Below are positions 59,897 through 64,000 of a DNA stretch of 64,000 bases, one piece after another. The stretch spans positions 19,299 to 83,298 of the forward strand of contig NZ_FOBF01000032.1 of assembly GCF_900109355.1 (NCBI RefSeq), written 5' to 3'. The DNA comes from Nonomuraea pusilla. GTDB taxonomy: Bacteria; Actinomycetota; Actinomycetes; Streptosporangiales; Streptosporangiaceae. Numbering within the stretch: the stretch's first letter is position 1; every line of letters starts with the position of its first letter. The translations under genes were made by a program, and so were the position numbers. Under the pieces are notes generated by a model that did not search any database, was not told the origin of the DNA, and worked only from the letters and a program-made list of their open reading frames with translations.

Positions 59897-61600
59897 ATGA
59901 AGGTGTTCAGCGGAGCCATGCACTACTTCCGCACGCTGCCGGAGCAGTGGCGGGACCGGCTGGGCAAGCTGAGGGCGATGGGGGTGGACACGGTCGAGAC
60001 GTACGTGCCGTGGAACCTGCACGAGCCGCGGCCCGGCGAGTTCGTCTTCACCGGGCTGGCCGACGTCGAGGGGTTTCTCGCCAGGGCCGCCGAGGCGGAT
60101 CTGAACGTGATCGTGCGGCCGGGGCCGTACATCTGCGCGGAGTGGGAGAACGGCGGCCTGCCGTCGTGGCTGCCGGGGCCGCTACGCTGCCACGACCCGC
60201 GCTTCCTGGATCCGGTCGACCGGTACTTCGACGAGTTGATCCCGCGCATCGCCGCCCACCAGGTGACCAGAGGCGGCAACGTGATCATGGTTCAGGTGGA
60301 GAACGAGTACGGCTCCTACGGCGCTGACCCCGTCTATCTGAAGCACCTGGCGGACGGGCTGGCCCGCCGGGGCATCGACGTGCCGCTGTTCACCTCCGAC
60401 GGCACCACCGACCTGAACCTCACCGGCGGCACGCTGCCCGGTCTGCTCGCCACCGCGAACTTCGGCAGCGACGCCGCCGGCCAGTTCGCGAACCTGGCCA
60501 GGCACCGGCCCGGCGACGACCCGTTCTGCATGGAGTTCTGGAACGGCTGGTTCGACCACTTCGGTGAGGAGCACCACACCCGCGCCGCGGAGGACGCCGC
60601 AGCGGCGCTCACGGAGATCCTCGAGCGCGGCTCGGTGAACTTCTACATGGCGGTGGGCGGCACCAACTTCGGCTTCATGGCGGGCGCCAACGCCGGCGGC
60701 GACCACGCGGACGGCGGCTACGAGCCGACCGTCACGAGCTACGACTACGACGCCCCGATCGCCGAGCACGGGGGCCTGACTCCGAAGTTCTGGGCCTATC
60801 GCGACGTGCTCGGCCGCTACACCGAGCTGCCGCCGGTGCCCGAGTCGTGCGAGGACACGCTTGAGGAGACACGGATCGAGCTGACCGAGCGGCTGTCGCT
60901 GCTCGACTGCCTCGACGTGCTGTCCACCGGGACCGTGCGCAGCGCCGCGACCAGGACGTTCGAGGAGCTCGGCCAGGACTACGGCCTCGCCGTCTACCGC
61001 ACCCGGGTGCCCGGTCCCCGCACGGAGGAACTGCCGCTGCGGGTCAAGGGCCTGCACGACCGCGCCCACGTGCTGATCGACGGCGTGCCCGCGGGCATTC
61101 TGGAGCGCGACGTCACGACGTCGCTCCCGCTGAGGACGCCCGCGGGCGGCAGCGATCTGACCCTGGTCGTCGAGGCGATGGGCCGGGTCAACTACGGGCC
61201 GAAGACCGGCGAGCGCAAGGGCGTCCTGGACGGGGTGTTGCACGAGCGGCAGTACCTGTTCGGCTGGGAGATCGACCCCGTACCGCTGTCCGACGTGTCG
61301 GTGCTGCCGTGGGGCAGGACCACCAGCGCCGCAGGCCCGTCATTCCACCGGGGCATCCTCCACGTCGGCCGGCCGCTGGACGGGTTCCTCGCGCTGCCTG
61401 GCTGGGCCAAGGGACATGTCTGGGTCAACGGCTTCCACCTGGGCCGCTACTGGGAACGAGGGCCGCAGGTCACCCTCTACGTGCCATGGCCGCTGCTGCG
61501 CGAGGGCGCCAACGAGATCGTCGTACTGGAGCTCGACGGCGCCCCCGAGGCGGCCACGCTGGAGATCCGCTCGACGCCCCAGCTCGGCTCCGCTCGGTGA
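59897..61600 (+). CDS. GH35 beta-galactosidase, short N-terminus
   Basis: A 567-residue family 35 enzyme with no signal peptide. The barrel is clear: SGAMHYFRTLPEQWRDRLGK, TVETYVPWNLHEP, acid/base Glu137 in VQVENEYGSYG and nucleophile Glu213 in CMEFWNGWFDHFG, followed by the C-terminal jelly-roll domains. Homologues have about 15-25 residues before the equivalent of KVFSGAMHYF, so the N-terminal strand is missing or the start lies upstream in another frame. AGGA precedes the ATG. It faces the Cluster C operon and probably acts on imported beta-galactosides. Confidence 0.88.
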   Translation: MKVFSGAMHYFRTLPEQWRDRLGKLRAMGVDTVETYVPWNLHEPRPGEFVFTGLADVEGFLARAAEADLNVIVRPGPYICAEWENGGLPSWLPGPLRCHDPRFLDPVDRYFDELIPRIAAHQVTRGGNVIMVQVENEYGSYGADPVYLKHLADGLARRGIDVPLFTSDGTTDLNLTGGTLPGLLATANFGSDAAGQFANLARHRPGDDPFCMEFWNGWFDHFGEEHHTRAAEDAAAALTEILERGSVNFYMAVGGTNFGFMAGANAGGDHADGGYEPTVTSYDYDAPIAEHGGLTPKFWAYRDVLGRYTELPPVPESCEDTLEETRIELTERLSLLDCLDVLSTGTVRSAATRTFEELGQDYGLAVYRTRVPGPRTEELPLRVKGLHDRAHVLIDGVPAGILERDVTTSLPLRTPAGGSDLTLVVEAMGRVNYGPKTGERKGVLDGVLHERQYLFGWEIDPVPLSDVSVLPWGRTTSAAGPSFHRGILHVGRPLDGFLALPGWAKGHVWVNGFHLGRYWERGPQVTLYVPWPLLREGANEIVVLELDGAPEAATLEIRSTPQLGSAR

Positions 61601-61690
61601 AGCGTCGGGCTCGAACATGTCGAGCCCGACGGAGAAGCACTGGAAGCACGAATGGTCGTCCCACAGGTGCACGTACGGGGTCGGTCATTC

Positions 61691-62150
61691 TCATGGCGTC
61701 GGTACCGAAGGATCCAGAAGCCCAACAGACCGCAACTCCATCCACATTTCGGCTGGAATAGGCGTGTGGAGCATGGTTACGCTCTCCTGGACCTCCGCTG
61801 CGGTCCGGGCGCCGATCACAAGCCCGGAAACCGCTGGGTGCCCGAAGGGGAACTGCGCGGCGGCGGCCTTCAGCGGCACGTTGTACCGGACGCAGACGTC
61901 CTGGACGGCCGACGCCTGAGCCAGCCGCTCGGCCGGAGCGGACTGGTAGTCGAACGGCGCGCCCGGTCTGAGATCCGCCAGCAGGCCCGAGTTGTAGACG
62001 CCGCCGGCGATGATGCCCACCCCCGCGAAAGACAAGCGCGGTGTGGACGGTGTCCAGCGCGTCCCGCTCGTTCACCGCTTCGTAGAGGTTTCCCAGAGGC
62101 GCGCACCCCAGGCCCAGCCGGCCGATCACGAGCCCGTCCGGCCCAGGACT
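61691..62150 (-). pseudogene. Aldo/keto reductase (fucose dehydrogenase type) with internal deletion
   Basis: The N-terminus is readable at 62150-62040 (LVIGRLGLGCAPLGNLYEAV then DALDTVHTAL) and the C-terminus at 62035-61691 (FAGVGIIAGGVYNSGLLADL, VPLKAAAAQFPFGHPAVSGL, VIGARTAAEVQESVTMLHTP), in different frames. The central portion with catalytic Asp, Tyr, Lys and His residues is absent. This layout matches D-threo-aldose/L-fucose 1-dehydrogenases of the aldo/keto reductase superfamily, in which about 190 residues are expected between the pieces. Non-functional. Confidence 0.78.
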
Positions 62151-62333
62151 CCGGGAACCGGGCCGCTCACGATGCTCTTCGTCGCAGTCCTCGTGGTCGC
62201 GGGCGTTCCGGATCATGTCAGAGGGCCTCAGCTGTCGCCGTCGCCGACGTCCCGGCCGTGACATGCTTCGAGGACGACATCGGTGATCTCGACCTGCCGT
62301 CCGCTGTCGTGCGAGCGGCACCCACGCTTCGCC

Positions 62334-63371
62334 TCAGGCCGTCTCGTATCCGATGCCGGGGGCGTTGGGGGCCCGCAGCATGCCGTCCGGGCCCACCGCC
62401 GCCTCCCGGACCACCGGATTGGTGAAGACCAGGGACTCGTAGTAGGTGGTGTTCGGGATGGCCATGCACAGGTGCGCGTTGACGATGCCCGTTCCGTGGA
62501 CCTCCGCGCGGAGCTGGAAGCTGTCGGCGAGGTGGGCGATGCGCATGGCGCCGGTGATGCCGCCCTTGTACTGGGCGCTGGTGCGGACGCTGCCCACCGC
62601 GCCCCCGCTGATGAAGTCGGCGACGTTCAGGTGTGCGCCGTCCGAGGTCTCGGCGACCAGGAGGGGCACGGCGACGCGTTCGGCGAGCCACCGGTACGAG
62701 GTCACGCTGAACTCCCGCATGGGCTCCTCGTACCAGGTGTAGCCGGCCTCCGACAGCGCCTGCCCGACATAGACGGCGTCGGCGAAGTCGAAGCCCGCCG
62801 AGCCGTCGTACATGAGCGGGACCGCGTCCCCGACATGCGCCCGCAGCTTCTGGCACAGTTCGGCGTCGGCTCGGGCGTCACCCCAGGCGTGCAGCTTGAT
62901 GGCGACGTAGCCGGCGTCCAGGCATTGGTCGGCGACGTCGAGGTACTCCTCCACGCTGGAGAAGGTCACCGTGCTGGCGTAGGCCGGGATGGCGTCACGG
63001 TAGGTGCCGAGCAACTGGTGGACGGGCAGGTTCGCCGCCTTTCCCGCGAGGTCCCACAGCGCGACGTCGACGAGCCCGAGGACGTAGATGGGGAGCTCCT
63101 CGATCCGGTCCAGCTCCCACATGCGGTGCCAGATGAGCTCCCGCCACAGCGGATCGCGGCCGATCAGGTCCGCGCGGATGCGGCGCTCCACCAGGTCGGC
63201 GACGATACGTCCGCGCCGGGTGTGTGCCTCGCCGACCAGTCCGTCGTCGGTGTGCACGCGCAGGATGCCGCCTACTGCCGGCCCCTCCGAGCCGGGCAGC
63301 CCCGCGCGCCAGCGAAAGGGTGGCTGAGCCGGCAGATCGATCAGTTCCAGGGTCACGTCGGTGATACGCAT
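62334..63371 (-). CDS. Enolase-superfamily enzyme, probable sugar-acid dehydratase
   Basis: A 345-residue mandelate racemase/muconate-lactonising-type protein from the ATG at 63371. N-terminal capping domain: ITDVTLELIDLPAQPPFRWR. Barrel: Lys159/His161 in IKLHAWGD, metal ligands Asp189 (MYDGSAGF), Glu215 (WYEEPM) and Glu241 (VAETSDG), and His292 in VHGTGI. The residues needed for proton abstraction and Mg2+ binding are present. Position between a GntR/FCD regulator and a fucose-dehydrogenase-like remnant suggests a galactonate- or fuconate-type dehydratase; the protein is shorter than classical L-fuconate dehydratase, so the substrate is uncertain. Confidence 0.87.
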   Translation of the reverse strand: MRITDVTLELIDLPAQPPFRWRAGLPGSEGPAVGGILRVHTDDGLVGEAHTRRGRIVADLVERRIRADLIGRDPLWRELIWHRMWELDRIEELPIYVLGLVDVALWDLAGKAANLPVHQLLGTYRDAIPAYASTVTFSSVEEYLDVADQCLDAGYVAIKLHAWGDARADAELCQKLRAHVGDAVPLMYDGSAGFDFADAVYVGQALSEAGYTWYEEPMREFSVTSYRWLAERVAVPLLVAETSDGAHLNVADFISGGAVGSVRTSAQYKGGITGAMRIAHLADSFQLRAEVHGTGIVNAHLCMAIPNTTYYESLVFTNPVVREAAVGPDGMLRAPNAPGIGYETA

Positions 63372-63403
63372 GTCGTCCTTCGCGTCGGGTGGGGTGGTGC
63401 CGG

Positions 63404-64000
63404 TCAGGAGGAGGAGTCGGTGGGGAAGAGGCGGTGGCGGATCTCCTGCTGGAACTGCCGCAGGGTCATGTCGATGTGCTCGCCGATGAGGTCCGTGGCC
63501 TGGCTCTGGTCGCCGGCCGCGATGGCGGCGCTGATCGCCTGGTGCTGTTCGGCGGCCACCACCAGTGACCCGCCCGCGACGCCGGCCAGCCCTATCGCGC
63601 TGACCTGCCGCTGCAGGCGCTGGACCGACTCCAGGGTGGCGTCGAGGAAGGTGTTGGCGGCAGCTGTGGCGATGGCCCGGTGGAAGGTCTCGTCGGCTCG
63701 GGTGAAGGCGTCGATGTCGTCGTCGGCCGCCGCGTCGGCCGACTGCTGTGCCGCCTGGCGCAGCGCCTTGACCTGGGCGGGGGTGGCGCGCTGCGCGGCC
63801 AGGCGGGTGGCGGCGGTCTCGACCAGACGCCGGAACTCGAACATCTCGTCCACCTGGCGCAGATCGGCGGGCAGGAACCGGGAGAACGACTCCTTCCACA
63901 GCGCGCCGTCCGGCTCGGCGATGTAGATGCCCCGGCCCTTCTGCACCGAGACCCGCCCGAGCGCGGACAGGATCTTCACCGCCTCCCTGACGATCGTCCT
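63404..64000 (-). CDS. GntR/FadR-type regulator (FCD), 5' end outside window
   Basis: The last 199 codons of a gene that continues past base 64000. It begins inside the HTH wing (RTIVREAVKILSALGRVSVQ) and has the same FCD metal-site residues as the regulator at 58566: ADETFHRAIATAAAN, AEQHQAISAAI, IGEHIDMTLRQF. Ends TDSSS, 32 bp before the enolase ATG on the same strand, so the two are cotranscribed. It is the paralogue of the regulator 4.8 kb to the left. Confidence 0.9.
   Translation of the reverse strand, partial: RTIVREAVKILSALGRVSVQKGRGIYIAEPDGALWKESFSRFLPADLRQVDEMFEFRRLVETAATRLAAQRATPAQVKALRQAAQQSADAAADDDIDAFTRADETFHRAIATAAANTFLDATLESVQRLQRQVSAIGLAGVAGGSLVVAAEQHQAISAAIAAGDQSQATDLIGEHIDMTLRQFQQEIRHRLFPTDSSS

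Noticed and set aside
1..64000. CRISPR array, tRNA or rRNA genes, classical integration site
   Set aside because: No regularly spaced repeats, cloverleaf-like segments or rRNA signatures were noticed on reading; the recombinase remnants are not next to any tRNA.

Overview
The window is very GC-rich actinomycete DNA. Protein signatures, ATGA-type operon overlaps, many probable leaderless starts, and ROK, LacI, GntR and MarR regulators beside sugar ABC importers suggest a soil Streptosporangiales-type genome such as Nonomuraea, Microbispora or Streptosporangium. That placement is inference, because no rRNA or other phylogenetic marker is present. I saw no tRNA, rRNA or CRISPR array.

The left part (1-28.6 kb) is carbohydrate utilisation with decayed DNA between the units. 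It opens with the 5' part of a solute-binding lipoprotein gene divergent from a ROK repressor. Next come a MarR/SDR pair, pseudogene debris (SDR tail, NB-ARC fragment), an EmrB/QacA-type exporter divergent from a double-domain Lrp regulator, and more debris (type II thioesterase tail, biotin carboxylase). Cluster A (7.9-18.2 kb, minus strand) runs ROK regulator, solute-binding lipoprotein, two permeases, GH42 beta-galactosidase, secreted GH5 and a phospholipase C that has lost its signal peptide. A GH36 alpha-galactosidase diverges from the ROK gene across a shared operator. Cluster B (20.4-28.5 kb, minus strand) runs class V aminotransferase, solute-binding lipoprotein, two permeases, GH36, LacI regulator and an unassigned glycosidase-like protein. 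Its genes overlap or abut almost throughout, and two LacI-type operators lie at its head.

The middle (28.6-45.9 kb) is a mobile-element scrapyard. It contains Tn3 transposase remnants, a DUF5990 gene, a CPBP protease divergent from a TetR regulator, broken CDF and MFS transporters, and a 129-bp inverted repeat enclosing a DUF4132 gene and an S24/LexA tail. The right arm of that repeat is split by an IS701-family element carrying an extra gene. An IS256 remnant, a peptidoglycan-binding tail, a lipoprotein, a secreted metzincin-like protease, a Nudix gene, a frameshifted IS5-family element and two damaged serine recombinases with candidate res-like sites follow. A strong bidirectional terminator closes the region.

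The right part (45.9-64 kb) is Cluster C. A minus-strand operon encodes a solute-binding lipoprotein, two permeases and two giant secreted paralogues (1249 and 1619 aa) with a GH29-like core and many accessory domains. Upstream are two copies of a GntR-plus-enolase-superfamily module (one enolase reduced to a fragment), a GH35 beta-galactosidase, and an aldo/keto reductase of fucose-dehydrogenase type that has lost its middle. The genes suggest uptake and oxidation of sugars released from a galactose- and perhaps fucose-containing polymer. The substrate is inferred, not shown.
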